64,000 bases of DNA. Source: Megaustenia siamemsis (Eukaryota > Mollusca > Gastropoda > Stylommatophora > Ariophantidae). Location of the stretch: contig JAVIAB010000051.1 in NCBI GenBank assembly GCA_032433765.1, forward strand, positions 146,428,568 through 146,492,567, given 5' to 3'. The position numbers were made by a program, and so were the translations under genes. The notes below the pieces were generated by a model that worked only from the letters and a program-made list of their open reading frames with translations, was not told the origin of the DNA and did not search any database. How positions within the stretch are numbered: the first letter of the stretch is position 1; every line of letters starts with the position of its first letter. Below, piece after piece: positions 10,437 to 21,807 of the stretch.

Positions 10437-11217
10437 AATTTAAGAAAATTTTAAAAAATGTAAAGTACCCCCGTCCCGCCAAGTGGCGTATAGGGAATAT
10501 GGTGTTAGTACCCATACATTGACTTCCGGTGTGTGACTGTGCCTGGCAACACGACACAATTTTCGATGGGAGTCAAATTTAAGTTATAAGTGAATTTCAA
10601 TGCCCGTAGAAAAAGAAATTCAAGCGTCCTTGTGCTATTTCAAATGGATTTTATATGTGATTTATATAGTTTGTGCGAATAGTACCATACATCATTGTGC
10701 TATTACGATATTACGATCACGAACGAAAATGTAACCCTGCCAAGAATATATAGAACAACAACAACTTAAATGGTTCGACCACCTGGTCAGAATGAATCCT
10801 CACCAATCACCATCAAGGGCGTTCTTCTCGAGAAAGAATGGAAAAAGACCAAGAGGAAGACCCAGAAGAAGATGGATAGATGCAGTAACAGAGACATGTA
10901 ACAACAAAGGAAAATCACTAATTCAGACAATTCGAGCAGCACAAGAACGACAAATGATATAAACCACGACACCTTTTAGGTTTCAGTGAAAGAGAAAAGA
11001 GGAAGAGAAGACCATACATTTTACAGACCTTTGGCAGATGATTTTTGGGGTAATGTGGTCGGTATTACGCCCGTGCCGCTACACTTTCCCAGAAAAAATA
11101 TCCGGCACCCATTTAAGCCTGGGTGAACCGGAAGCCGTCGGTTGGGATCGAACCCTACCTCTTGTCCTTTGTAGTCCAGTTCACTAACCACTGAGCTATC
11201 GCCCAATTTAAGAAAAT
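10437..11217 (-). mobile_element. SINE family 1 split by a LINE, with 13-bp target duplication
   Basis: The SINE tail half lies at 10450-10520 and the head half at 11021-11204, both on the minus strand, giving about 255 bp in total. The head lacks its outermost bases (it stops at CTATCGCCC). The direct repeat AATTTAAGAAAAT at 10437-10449 and 11205-11217 is the SINE target duplication. Between the halves lies a separate 491-bp insertion. Confidence 0.9.
10521..11011 (+). mobile_element. LINE family C-like insertion inside the SINE
   Basis: A 491-bp block flanked by the 9-bp repeat CCATACATT (10512-10520 and 11012-11020). From 10747 it encodes EYIEQQQLKWFDHLVRMN, then GRPRRRWIDAV, the C-terminal segment of family C reverse transcriptases, up to a stop near 10961. 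The first 225 bp show no coding similarity that I recognise and begin with GACTTCCGGTG. The block may be a rearranged LINE or a short composite element that borrows a LINE tail. Confidence 0.8.
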
Positions 11218-11342
11218 AATCCTAAAAAATAGTGTTTTTTATTTTTTAATCTGATGACTGATGACTTACATTGTCTGATGTGCTGGGTCGGTGTGACGAG
11301 AGTTACAAAAAGTTGAAAACCGTTGTTGCAACTTTTAAACCA

Positions 11343-11548
11343 TAGCCGACTTTAGATAGATGTGAGCACAAAATAGGAAACCCTGGAAAACCCCCACCAG
11401 TACGATGTCTTCAGCTATGCGAGATACAGACGGTTGACGTCACGCTACCCACAACCACTTCTGCCCTCAAAGCTGAAAACGTGACGGTTGTTTGAAATAT
11501 TTCTGAGGTTTCCCGTTCTGAGCTCAGGCCTATCTAAAATCAGTCATG
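11343..11548. mobile_element. palindromic MITE-like unit 1
   Basis: Terminal inverted repeats: GCCGACTTTAGATAG at the left and the complement-related CTATCTAAAATCAGTC at the right. The interior is roughly palindromic, with GAAAACCCCCACC and GCTGAAAACGTGACGG. Related units are at 11557-11716 and 51030-51262. No coding capacity. Confidence 0.65.
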
Positions 11549-11556
11549 ATTAAACT

Positions 11557-11716
11557 ACAGCCAGATATGAGGCAGGCCAGATGGCATAAAGGGAAACCTG
11601 AGAAAACCCCCAACTAGTGTGACGTTTTCACCTTTGTGAGACGTCAAGCTAGTGGAGGTTTTCTTGTGTTTCCCCTTCTGCCGTTTAGCCTGTCCTACAG
11701 TAGGCCATAATTAAAC
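11557..11716. mobile_element. palindromic MITE-like unit 2
   Basis: The left side (GCAGGCCAGATGGCATAAAG) pairs with the right side (GCCGTTTAGCCTGTCC) when reverse-complemented. The centre has GTGACGTTTTCACC. It sits 8 bp from unit 1 and both sides are bordered by ATTAAAC. Confidence 0.6.
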
Positions 11717-12224
11717 AAACATAAACTGTCTGGTGTTCCTATTTCCTGCAGAAATTTGCTGTCGCGGTGTTTTTGTTCACTTTCAATATTCCCACATAAT
11801 GTGTGTCCTGTAGGTGGTAGCTTGAAAACCACTTATGACGTTCACAACAGTTCGCCGAGTGCGCACCAGCAACTCACAAGAATCTGTCCCCCCCACCCCC
11901 AAGCTCTCGTGGTGTCCCTTTTCCACAGAAGAAATGGTAAAACCATCAACCTCTAATTCCAACATGTGTCGAGACTTTCCCTGTGTTCTCCACTGCAGTT
12001 TTTATTTTCGTTTCAATTTTCTAAGTTCATTCCAATTCTAGTGGTTTCTAATTTTCCAATTATATATTTTTGTTTCCATATTTTTTATATTATTTCCCTG
12101 TTTGTATCTCTACTTCTTAAAATACATGCCTATTTTTCATTCTTCTTTTTTCTTCATTTCTTTTTACATTTTATTGCTGCACTTTAGTATGATTACTGTT
12201 TAGCTTTTGCTTTCTATACGAAAG
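11717..12224. other. no recognised feature
   Basis: T-rich sequence, especially 11990-12185. Short open frames on both strands have no recognisable motif. Confidence 0.5.
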
Positions 12225-12454
12225 ATGAAAGGAATTATCGTTTTTTGGCCACGTAATGAGAAGGGAACAGCTGGAATATATTGTAACAACTGGGAAAATT
12301 GAGGGACGAAGCGATAGAGGGAAGCAAAGAGAAAAGATACCAGACAGCTTAAGAGAATGGCTTGACAGAAGGTCAACAACAGAAATGATAAATAACTGTC
12401 GAGGTCGAAAGTTGTGGAGAGACATGATCACCTACGCCAGCAGGCATGGTGATG
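12225..12454 (+). mobile_element. LINE family F 3' end
   Basis: Encodes FFGHVMRREQLEYIVTTGKI, then LREWLDRRST and RDMITYASRHG, the extreme C-terminus of the family F reverse transcriptase polyprotein. It ends in GGTGATGAT. The frame is open from 12256, but the fragment is 5'-truncated to about 230 bp. It directly abuts the 41-bp minisatellite. Confidence 0.85.
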
Positions 12455-12976
12455 ATCCTATATGGTTCTTAGAGGCCCTACATGTCCACTGGCAGATGCT
12501 ATATGGTTCTTAGAGGTCCTACATGTCCACTGACATATCATATATGGTTCTTAGAGGTCCTACATGTCCACTGGCATATCCTATATGGTTCTTAGAGGTC
12601 CTACATGTCCACTGGCAGATCCTATATGGTTCTTAGAGGTCCTACATGTCCACTGGCATATCCTATATGGTTCTTAGAGGTCCTACATGTCCACTGGCAG
12701 ATCCTATATGGTTCTTAGAGGTCCTACATGTCCACTGGCATATCCTATATGGTTCTTAGAGGTCCTACATGTCCACTGGCAGATCCTATATGGTTCTTAG
12801 AGGTCCTACATGTCCACTGGCATATCCTATATGGTTCTTAGAGGTCCTACATGTCTACTGGCAGATCCTATATGGTTCTTAGAGGTCCTACATGTCCACT
12901 GGCAGATCCTATATGGTTCTTAGAGGTCCTACATGTCCACTGGCAGATCCTATATGGTTCTTAGAGGTCCTACATG
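12455..12976. repeat. 41-bp minisatellite, left block, about 12.7 units
   Basis: Units of 41 bp: TATATGGTTCTTAGAGGTCC then TACATGTCCACTGGCAGATCC. Many units carry GGCATATCC in place of GGCAGATCC, and all have TATATGG. It is the same repeat and the same orientation as 21808-24045. The array is split by the foldback element, and TACATG at 12971-12976 is the left target-site duplicate. Confidence 0.97.
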
Positions 12977-15900
12977 AGTAGTAAGGATGGCGCTTAATGC
13001 CCCTATTTCTGCGTGTTTCTGCGTTAAATGCCCTGCTATTTTCCTATATAGAAAGTATACACGCAGCTGCGTTTTGTTAAATGCCCTGTGTTTTTGTCTA
13101 TATAGAATGTATACACGCAGCAAGACGGATCGGCAACACACCGAGACCTCGATACCCTGTGTTATTGTCTATATAGAAAGTATTCACGCAGCAAGACGGA
13201 TCGACCAAGACAGCGATGGCTGAAATGCCCCCCATTTCTGCGTTTTTCTGCGTTAAATACCCTGTTTTTGTCTATATAGAAAGTATACACGCAGCAAGAC
13301 GGATCAACCAACACAGCGAGACCTCGGTGAGCATAGGTGACCTCGTGATGCTCACTGCCTCACGATATGCGTGTGCTTGTAAATAAATAGTGTGTTGTGA
13401 TGATTTGAAGAGGGAGGAAACCTCTCCGTCTCTATCTCTCTCTCCCTCTCCATCGCTCTATCTCCCTCTCTCGCTATCTCTCTCCCGCTCCATCGCGCGC
13501 TCTCTCTCTCTCTCCAGCTCTGTCTCTTTCGATATCTCTCTCCTTCGCTGTCTCTATCTCTCGCTATCTCTCCAGCTCTATCGCTCTCTCTCGCTCCAGC
13601 CCTGTCTCTTTCGGTCTCGCTATCTCTCTCGCTTTCCATCTCTGTCTCTCGCTATCTATCCAGCTCTATCTCTTTCGGACTCGCTATCTCTCTCTCTTTC
13701 CATCTCTGTCTCTCGCTATCTATACCCCGCTCCATCGCTCTCTCTCTCTCGCTCCCTCTCCAGCTCTGTCTCTTTCCCTCTCGCTATCTCTCTCTCGGTA
13801 TCTATCTCCCTCTCCACTGCTGTCTCTCTCTCTCCCTCACCATCTCTGTCTCTCTTGCTATCTCTCCCTCTCCATCGTGTTCTCTCTCTCCCTCTCCATC
13901 TTTCTCATCTATCCTCTCTTAGACGTCTAACCTATCAGGCCACCCTCCCTCCTCTCCCTTTATCTCTCCCACATCGTTCCGTCCTCCCGTATATTTTTAG
14001 CGTCCCTCCTATTGTATCACTTGATTATTCTCATCTTTTATGTCTAGCACCTCGCCTTCCTTCTCCTAGACTTCTCTGTATCTCTCTCTCTCTCTCTCGC
14101 TCTCTCTCTTCTAACCCCTACTAGACTTCTTTCCTACCATTCGTACTTTATACACATCACCATTAATACAACCGAAATTCCTGTAATGATAACCTACCAC
14201 ATCGTTATGAGATCAGAGAAAAACAGAAAAAAATTCAACTTACACTGTAAAATATACCACTACAACACAGACCGCTAGACTGAACAGTACTATGAAAATA
14301 AACGTCCGTGATTCAAGCGCGCTTATAACACGAAGTTTCACATGCAACTGGTAAATAAATGTTGGACGACACTATTTCACTCTCGACTAACATCTAGACT
14401 AACCAATCAGAGAAGAGGATTTCTATCGGACACACATCAACGAAATGACTAACCTTTAGATTAACCAATCAGAGAAGGGGATTTCTATCGGACACCCACC
14501 AACGAAATGACTGACCTCTGGATTAACTAATCAGAGAAGAGGATTACTGTTATCGTGATAACTGACCTCATTTTCCACTTGAAGTGCTGTTGAGTCTGAC
14601 GCATGGGTTACTTTAAAGCGATTCGGTCCTGATACAATCCACCTGTCGGGTCATTGGTGGGGGAAATAATTCATGTGGCGGGTTACTTGAACGCGCATTG
14701 ACCCCTGATGTAATATCAGAGGAGTTGCATAAGGCCCAAAAATTACGCCAAATCGCAAACATTTTACTACCAGAACACAAAAAATTTTAAGTCATAAGCG
14801 AAAAAGTCGACCTCAAAACCCTAAAAATCTACTCACATAGTCATACTAGTTAGACACATCGAGCAGAAAGTTATATTCAAAGTCCAAATAGAGTTGTCAA
14901 ATCACTAACATTTTACCTCCAGAACACAATAAAATTTTAACTCATAAGCGAAAAAGTCGACCTCAAAACCCTAAATATCTACTCACATAGTCATAATAGT
15001 TAGACACAACGAGCAGAAACTTATATTCAAAGTCCAAATAGAGTGGTCAAATCACTAACATTTTACCTCCAGAACACAAAAATGTAGGCTCATACTAAAA
15101 AAAAGCGACCTCAAAACCATAAAAAGCTACTCACATAGTCATACTAGTTAGACACATCGAACAGATAGTTACAGCCAAAGCCCCAAAAACAGTTTGGTCA
15201 AATCGAAAATATTTTACCCACAGAACACAAAAATGTAGGCTCATACTCAAAAAATCGACCTCAACACCATAAAAAAGGTACTCACATAGTCATACTAGTT
15301 AGACACATCGAACAGATAGTTACATCCAAAGTCCCAAAAAGAGTGGCCAAATCACTAACATGTTACATCCAGAACACAAAAATGTAGGCTCATACTAAAA
15401 AAAGCGACCTCAAAACCATAAAAATCTACTCACATAGTCATACTAGTTAGACACATCGAACAGATAGTTACAGCCAAAGTCCCAAAAAAAGTTTGGTCAA
15501 ATCGAAAATATTTTACCCACAGAACACAAAAATGTAGGCTCATACTCAAAAAATCGACCTAAAAATCTAGAAAAAGCTACTCACATAGTCATAATAGTTA
15601 GACACAACGAGTAGAAAGTTATATTCAAGGTCCAAAAAAACGTTATTTTAGGCATCCCCATTGCAAAAATTTACATAAAAAAACCACTTTTATGATTTTA
15701 CCCCCTTAGCATTTTTGAGGGTTACGCCCATGAAATCGGTAAAAATCGTAAATTTTCACGCTAGGCATACCCCAAACTTTATTTTAGACATCCCCATTGC
15801 AAAAATTTACATTAAAAACAACTTTTAGGATTTTACCCCCTTATCATTTTTTGAGGGTTACGCCCCTGAAATCGATAAAAATCGTAAATTTAGCACGTAG

Positions 15901-16360
15901 GCTTACTTAAAACTTTATTTTAGACATCCCCATACCAAAAATTTACTTAAAAATCACTTTTGAAATTGTTACCCCCCTTACCGTTTTTGAGGGTTACGCC
16001 CCTGAAATCGGTAAAAATCGTAAATTTTCACTCTAGGCATACCCCAAACTTTATTTTAGACATCCCCACACCAAAAATTTACTTAAAAATCACTTTTGAA
16101 ATTGTAACCCCCCGCCTTACCATTTTTGACGGTTACGCCCATGGAATCGATAAAAATCGTAAATTTAGCACGTAGGCTTAACTAAAACTTTATTTTAGAC
16201 AACCCCACACCAAAAATTAACTTAAAACTCACTTTTGAAATTGTTACCCCCCTTAAAATTTTTGAGGGTTACTCCCCTGAAATCGATTTTAAAAATTGAA
16301 ATAATACCTCAAGGCATACCTCCCACATAATTTTTGACACCCTTACATATCAAATTCCAT
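12977..16360 (+). repeat. left arm of the foldback element
   Basis: Outer domain 12977-13345 holds four modules with CTATATAGAAAGTATACACG followed by CAGCAAGACGGATC. The CT-rich tract is 13415-13905. A block at 14380-14560 has three 63-bp units containing AACCAATCAGAGAAGAGGAT. Six units of about 150 bp (ACTCACATAGTCATACTAGT) occupy 14745-15640. Five units of about 137 bp (GAGGGTTACGCC) run from 15640 to 16320. The 244-codon open frame over the CT tract is a low-complexity artefact. Confidence 0.93.
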
Positions 16361-16525
16361 AAAAAAAACAACAAAAAGCTAGTAGTAGGTGTATCGGTGT
16401 ACATACTCGAACATACTACTTCTCGTGAGGTTTTGGTGCAGTTTCGGTGCATGAACGTGCACTTTTAGGACAGGAAAACAGCCACACCTACTACTAGCTT
16501 TTTGTTGTTTTTTTGATGGAATTTT
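16356..16525. repeat. nested hairpin at the inner end of the left arm
   Basis: ACAACAAAAAGCTAGTAGTA (16370-16392 region) is answered by TACTACTAGCTTTTTGTTGT (16490-16512 region) about 95 bp downstream. ATTCCAT and ATGGAAT sit outside them. This makes a second, small inverted repeat inside the spacer of the large one. Confidence 0.85.
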
Positions 16526-17250
16526 TTGATGGACTTCCGTTTCCAAGATGGCGGATCTAGTCCACGTCCTCTCGATCGCTGCAGAAAATGCACCCAAGGT
16601 CTGATTAATTTCGGATCTTCATTGCACTTTTCTGCGTAAAAGTCAAAATGATGATATGCTTGATACATCTGTGTCGCTAAGACGAGGTCGTAGGCCGACA
16701 ACAGTCCGTTTTTGACGAATCAAGTGTTGTGAGTGAGACATTCCACCGTCCAGACTTCATCTGTGCTTTACGTCACATTAGTGCTGTTCAAGACCGTTAT
16801 TGGGATTCTTTGACGCAAGTTATTTCCACGTTACACATTAATGTAAACTACTTCGTCAGTCGCAGTTTTGTCTCTTTGGGGAAGTTGCTTCGTGTATTGT
16901 TCGTCGTAGACTGTTTACACTTGAGTAATCAGACATAAGTCTAAAGGTATCGAGATTATGAGTTTGGCGACATTGTGTCCTACGTCATCGTATTGGTTCC
17001 CTAAACCGGCCGTGCGCAAATCTTACGGTCTGCTGTTTGATGTGCAACAAGAATAAATTGACGACTGACTGTGTGTCTATATGTTCGGAATTGGAGTCAT
17101 CAACGATGGCCTAACATCATCAAGTGCTACGATGATCATCATTTTCGGGAGGACGTGACTTACCGGTATATGGGGATAGGCGGCGGGAACAAATGGAGGC
17201 TATGCATGAAATGTGTTCCTTGTTGCAGTTTCCTCATATTACAAGTCGCA
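16526..17250 (+). repeat. dispersed repeat in the foldback spacer, copy 1
   Basis: Diverged copy of 40742-41490, sharing CTTCCGT..AAGATGG, CGATCGCTGCAG, TGATTAATTTCGG and GCAGTTTCCTCATATT at the far end. Open frames are short and I recognise no domain. The GACTTCCG.. AAGATGG start looks like the 5' end of some non-LTR elements, which is only suggestive. It is the only part of the element with a relative elsewhere in the window. Confidence 0.8.
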
Positions 17251-17616
17251 TGTCTGTGTTAGTCACCTCTAGTGACTCGGGCAGATGGTGCTCGTAAACC
17301 TGGGAAGGCCGACCATCTAAGGGCAGAATCCCCCGACAGAAAAGATCAACTGCTGCCTTGCAGGAAGATTGGGGACAATCAAAGGCTAAGGAAAGCAAAC
17401 CTGAAAAAATGCTGGCTGAAATCGGATGCACTGGGCCACTGGCGCAGAACACAGTGCAACGTATTAACGGGTGTTCAGTCAGAGTGGATCTGACAGACTC
17501 TAATTGTGATGTTCTGTCTGTGGGGGCGATCAACACACTTAGCCTGACAGCTGACTTCATATGAGAGTCTGGAATCCTTACTCTGATTGAGTCCTGAACG
17601 CAGAGAGAGAGAGAGT
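17251..17616. other. foldback spacer, remainder
   Basis: Single-copy within the window. A minus-strand open frame at 17234-17644 (136 codons) and short plus-strand frames overlap here. None shows a recognisable domain, catalytic motif or repeat. A GA run at 17601-17612 precedes the right arm. Confidence 0.5.
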
Positions 17617-20600
17617 GATGGAATTTGATATATAGGGGTGTCAAAAATTATGTGGGAGGTATGCCTTGAGGTTATATTTCAATTTTTTATCGATTTCAGG
17701 GGCGTAACCCTCAAAAATTTTAAGGGGGGTAACAATTTCAAAAGTGATTTTTAAGTTAATTTTTGGTGTGGGGATGTCTAAAATAAAGTTTTAGTTAAGC
17801 CTACGTGCTAAATTTACGATTTTTATCGATTCCATGGGCGTAACCCTCAAAAATGGTAAGGGGGGTTACAATTTCAAAAGTGATTTTTAAGTAAATTTTT
17901 GGTGTGGGGATGTCTAAAATAAAGTTTGGGGTATGCCTAGAGTGAAAATTTACGATTTTTACCGATTTCAGGGGCGTAACCCTCAAAAACGGTAAGTGGG
18001 GTAACAATTTCAAAAGTGATTTTTAAGTAAATTTTTGGTATGGGGATGTCTAAAATAAAGTTTTAAGTAAGCCTACGTGCTAAATTTACGATTTTTATCG
18101 ATTTCAGGGGCGTAACCCTCAAAAAATGATAAGGGGGTAAAATCCTAAAAGTGGTTTTTAATGTAAATTTTTGCAATGGGGATGTCTAAAATAAAGTTTG
18201 GGGTATGCCTAGCGTGAAAATTTACGATTTTTACCGATTTCATGGGCGTAACCCTCAAAAATGCTAAGGGGGTAAAATCATAAAAATGGGGATGTCTAAA
18301 ATAACGTTTTTTTGGACCTTGAATATAACTTTCTACTCGTTGTGTCTAACTATTATGACTATGTGAGTAGCTTTTTCTGGATTTTTAGGTCGACTTTTTT
18401 AGTATGAGCCTAAATTTTTGTGTTCTGGAGGTAAAATGTTAGTGATTTGACCACTCTTTTTGGGACTTTGGATGTAACTATCTGTTCGATGTGTCTAACT
18501 AGTATGACTATGTGAGTACTTTTTTATGGTGTTGAGGTCGATTTTTTGAGTATGAGCCTACATTTTTGTGTTCTGTGGGTAAAATATTTTCGATTTGACC
18601 AAACTTTTTTTTGGGACTTTGGCTGTAACTATCTGTTCGATGTGTCTAACTAGTATGACTATGTGAGTAGATTTTTATGGTTTTGAGGTCGCTTTTTTGA
18701 GTATGAGCCTACATTTTTGTGTTCTGGATGTAACATGTTAGTGATTTGGCCACTCTTTTTGGGACTTTGGATGTAACTATCCGTTCGATGTGTCTAACTA
18801 GTTTTACTATGTGAGTACCTTTTTTATGGTGTTGAGGTCGATTTTTTGAGTATGAGCCTACATTTTTGTGTTCTGTGGGTAAAATATTTTCGATTTGACC
18901 AAACTTTTTTTGGGGCTTTGGCTGTAACTATCTGTTCGATGTGTCTAACTAGTATGACTATGTGAGTAGTTTTTATGGTTTTGAGGTCGCTTTTTTTTAG
19001 TATGAGCCTACATTTTTGTGTTCTGGAGGTAAAATGTTAGTGATTTGACCACTCTTTTTGGACTTTGAATATAACTTTCTGCTCGTTGTGTCTAACTATT
19101 ATGACTATGTGAGTAGATATTTAGGGTTTTGAGGTCGACTTTTTCGCTTATGAGTTAACATTTTTTTGTGTTCTGGAGGTAAAATGTTAGTGATTTGACC
19201 ACTCTTTTTGGGACTTTGGATGCAACTATCTGTTCGATGTGTCTTACTAGTATGACTATGTGAGTACCTTTTTATGGTGTTGAGGTCGATTTTTTGAGTA
19301 TGTGCATACATTTTTGTGTTCTGTGGGTAAAATATTTTCGATTTGACCAAACTTTTTTTGGGACTTTTGCTGTAACTATCTGTTCGATGTGTCTAACTAG
19401 TATGACTATGTGAGTAGATTTTTATGGTTTTGAGGTCGCTTTTTTTGAGTATGAGCCTACATTTTTGTGTTCTGGAGGTAAAATGTTAGTGATTTGACCA
19501 CTCTTTTTGGACTTTGAATATAACTTTCTGCTCGTTGTGTCTAACTATTATGACTATGTGAGTAGATATTTAGGGTTTTGAGGTCGACTTTTTCGCTTAT
19601 GAGTTAACATTTTTTTGTGTTCTGGAGGTAAAATGTTAGTGATTTGACCACTCTTTTTGGGACTTTGGATGCAACTATCTGTTCGATGTGTCTTACTAGT
19701 ATGACTATGTGAGTACCTTTTTATGGTGTTGAGGTCGATTTTTTGAGTATGTGCATACATTTTTGTGTTCTGTGGGTAAAATATTTTCGATTTGACCAAA
19801 CTTTTTTTGGGACTTTTGCTGTAACTATCTGTTCGATGTGTCTAACTAGTATGACTATGTGAGTAGATTTTTATGGTTTTGAGGTCGCTTTTTTTGAGTA
19901 TGAGCCTACATTTTTGTGTTCTGGAGGTAAAATGTTAGTGATTTGACCACTCTTTTTGGACTTTGAATATAACTTTCTGCTCGTTGTGTCTAACTAGTAT
20001 GACTATGTGAGTAGATTTTTAGGGTTTTGAGGTCGACTTTTTCGCTTATGACTTAAAATTTTTTGTGTTCTGGTAGTAAAATGTTTGCGATTTGGCGTAA
20101 TTTTTGGGCCTTATGCAACTCCTCTGATATTACATCAGGGGTCAAAGCGCGTTCAAGTAACCCGCCACATGAATTATTTCCCCCACCAATGACCCGACAG
20201 GTGGATTGTATCGGGACCGAATAGCTTTAAAGTAACCCATGCGTCAGACTTGACAGCACTTCAAGTGGAAAATTAGGTCAGTTATCACGATAACAGTAAT
20301 CCTCTTCTCTGATTAGTTAATCCAGAGGTCAGTCATTTCGTTGGTGGGTGTCCGATAGAAATCCTCTTCTCTGATTGGTTAGTCTAGATGTTAGTCGAGA
20401 GTGAACTAGTGTCGTCCAACATTTATTTACCAGTTGCATGTGAAACTTCGTGTTATAAGCGTGCTTGAATCACGGACGTTTATTTTCATAGTACTGTTCA
20501 GTCTAGCGGTCTGTGTTGTAGTGGTATATTTTACGGTGTAAGTTGAATTTTTTTCTGTTTTTCTCTTATCTCATAACGATGTGGTAGGTTATCATTACAG

Positions 20601-21807
20601 GAATTACGGTTGTATTAATGGTGATGTGTATAAAGTACGAATGGTAGGAAAGAAGTCTAGTAGGGGTTAGAAGAGAGAGAGCGAGAGAGAGAGAGAGAGA
20701 TACAGAGAAGTCTAGGAGAAGGAAGGCGAGGTGTTAGACATAAAAGATGAGAATAATCAAGTGTTACAATAGGAGGGACGCTAAAAATATACGGGAGGGC
20801 GGAACGATGTGGGAGAGATAAAGGGAGAGGAGGGAGGGTGGCCTGATAGGTTAGACGTCTAAGAGAGGATAGATGAGAAAGATGGAGAGGGAGAGAGAGA
20901 ACACGATGGAGAGGGAGAGATAGCAAGAGAGACAGAGATGGTGAGGGAGAGAGAGAGAGACAGCAGTGGAGAGGGAGATAGATACCGAGAGAGAGATAGC
21001 GAGAGGGAAAGAGACAGAGCTGGAGAGGGAGCGAGAGAGAGAGAGCGATGGAGCGGGGTATAGATAGCGAGAGACAGAGATGGAAAGAGAGAGAGATAGC
21101 GAGTCCGAAAGAGATAGAGCTGGATAGATAGCGAGAGACAGAGATGGAAAGCGAGAGAGATAGTGAGACCGAAAGAGACAGAGCTGGAGCGAGAGAGAGC
21201 GATAGAGCTGGAGAGATAGCGAGAGATAGAGACAGCGAAGGAGAGAGATATCGAAAGAGACAGAGCTGGAGAGAGAGAGAGCGCGCGATGGAGCGGGAGA
21301 GAGATAGCTAGAGAGGGAGAGAGAGCGATGGAGAGGGAGAGAGAGAGATAGAGACGGAGAGGTTTCCTCCCTCTTCAAATCATCACAACACACTATTTAT
21401 TTACAAGCACACGCATATCGTGAGGCAGTGAGCATCACGAGGTCACCTATGCTCACCGAGGTCTCGCTGTGTTGGTTGATCCGTCTTGCTGCGTGTATAC
21501 TTTCTATATAGACAAAAACAGGGTATTTAACGCAGAAAAACGCAGAAATGGGGGGCATTTCAGCCATCGCTGTCTTGGTCAATCCGTCTTGCTGCGTGTA
21601 TACTTTCTATATAGACAATAACACAGGGTATCGAGGTCTCGGTGTGTTGGTCGATCCGTCTTGCTGCGTATATACATTCTATATAGACAAAAACACAGGG
21701 CATTTAACAAAACGCAGCTGCGTGTATACTTTCTATATAGGAAAATAACAGGGCATTTAACGCAGTAAACGAAGAAATAGTAGGCATTAAGCGCCATCCT
21801 TACTACT
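17617..21807 (-). repeat. right arm of the foldback element
   Basis: Reverse-complement counterpart of 12977-16360. It has five 137-bp units (17650-18290), twelve 150-bp units (18290-20085) against six in the left arm, the near-unique block (20085-20860) with only two 63-bp units against three, the CT/GA tract (20865-21375) and the outer modules (21440-21807). A block of three 150-bp units is repeated at a 449-bp distance (around 19105 and 19554) with identical translation, which marks a recent expansion. The length difference between arms is explained by copy-number change, not by loss. Confidence 0.93.

Larger units (their letters stand above)
12977..21807. mobile_element. giant foldback (long inverted-repeat) element, 8831 bp
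   Basis: The two ends are exact inverted copies: AGTAGTAAGGATGGCGC at the left and GCGCCATCCTTACTACT at the right. The hexamer TACATG flanks both (12971-12976, 21808-21813). Removing the element restores an uninterrupted 41-bp minisatellite unit, so this is a genuine insertion. Inverted arms span 12977-16360 and 17617-21807 around a spacer of about 1.26 kb. Each arm has the same module order from outside in: outer TATATAGAAAGTATACACGC repeats, a CT-rich tract, an 800-bp near-unique block, 150-bp repeats and 137-bp repeats. No transposase, integrase or polymerase reading frame is present, so it is non-autonomous. A 6-bp duplication with AG...CT ends is the pattern of Polinton/Maverick elements, while tandem-repeat arms recall Foldback/TU elements. 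Which one mobilised it is an inference. Confidence 0.93.

Noticed and set aside
8945..13340. Shared word GTTAAATACCCTG between the 36-bp array and the foldback outer modules
   Set aside because: The match is about a dozen bases with one insertion and unrelated flanks. It is too short to infer common origin.
13390..14124. 244-codon plus-strand frame in the left foldback arm as an element-encoded protein
   Set aside because: Most of it is CT-repeat Ser/Leu sequence. The mirrored arm has it broken into frames of 180 and 89 codons, and there is no catalytic motif.
17234..17644. 136-codon minus-strand frame in the foldback spacer as a transposase
   Set aside because: No DDE/D, HTH or zinc-finger pattern was seen, and the frame runs from unique spacer into the arm repeat. 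It is retained only as unassigned spacer.
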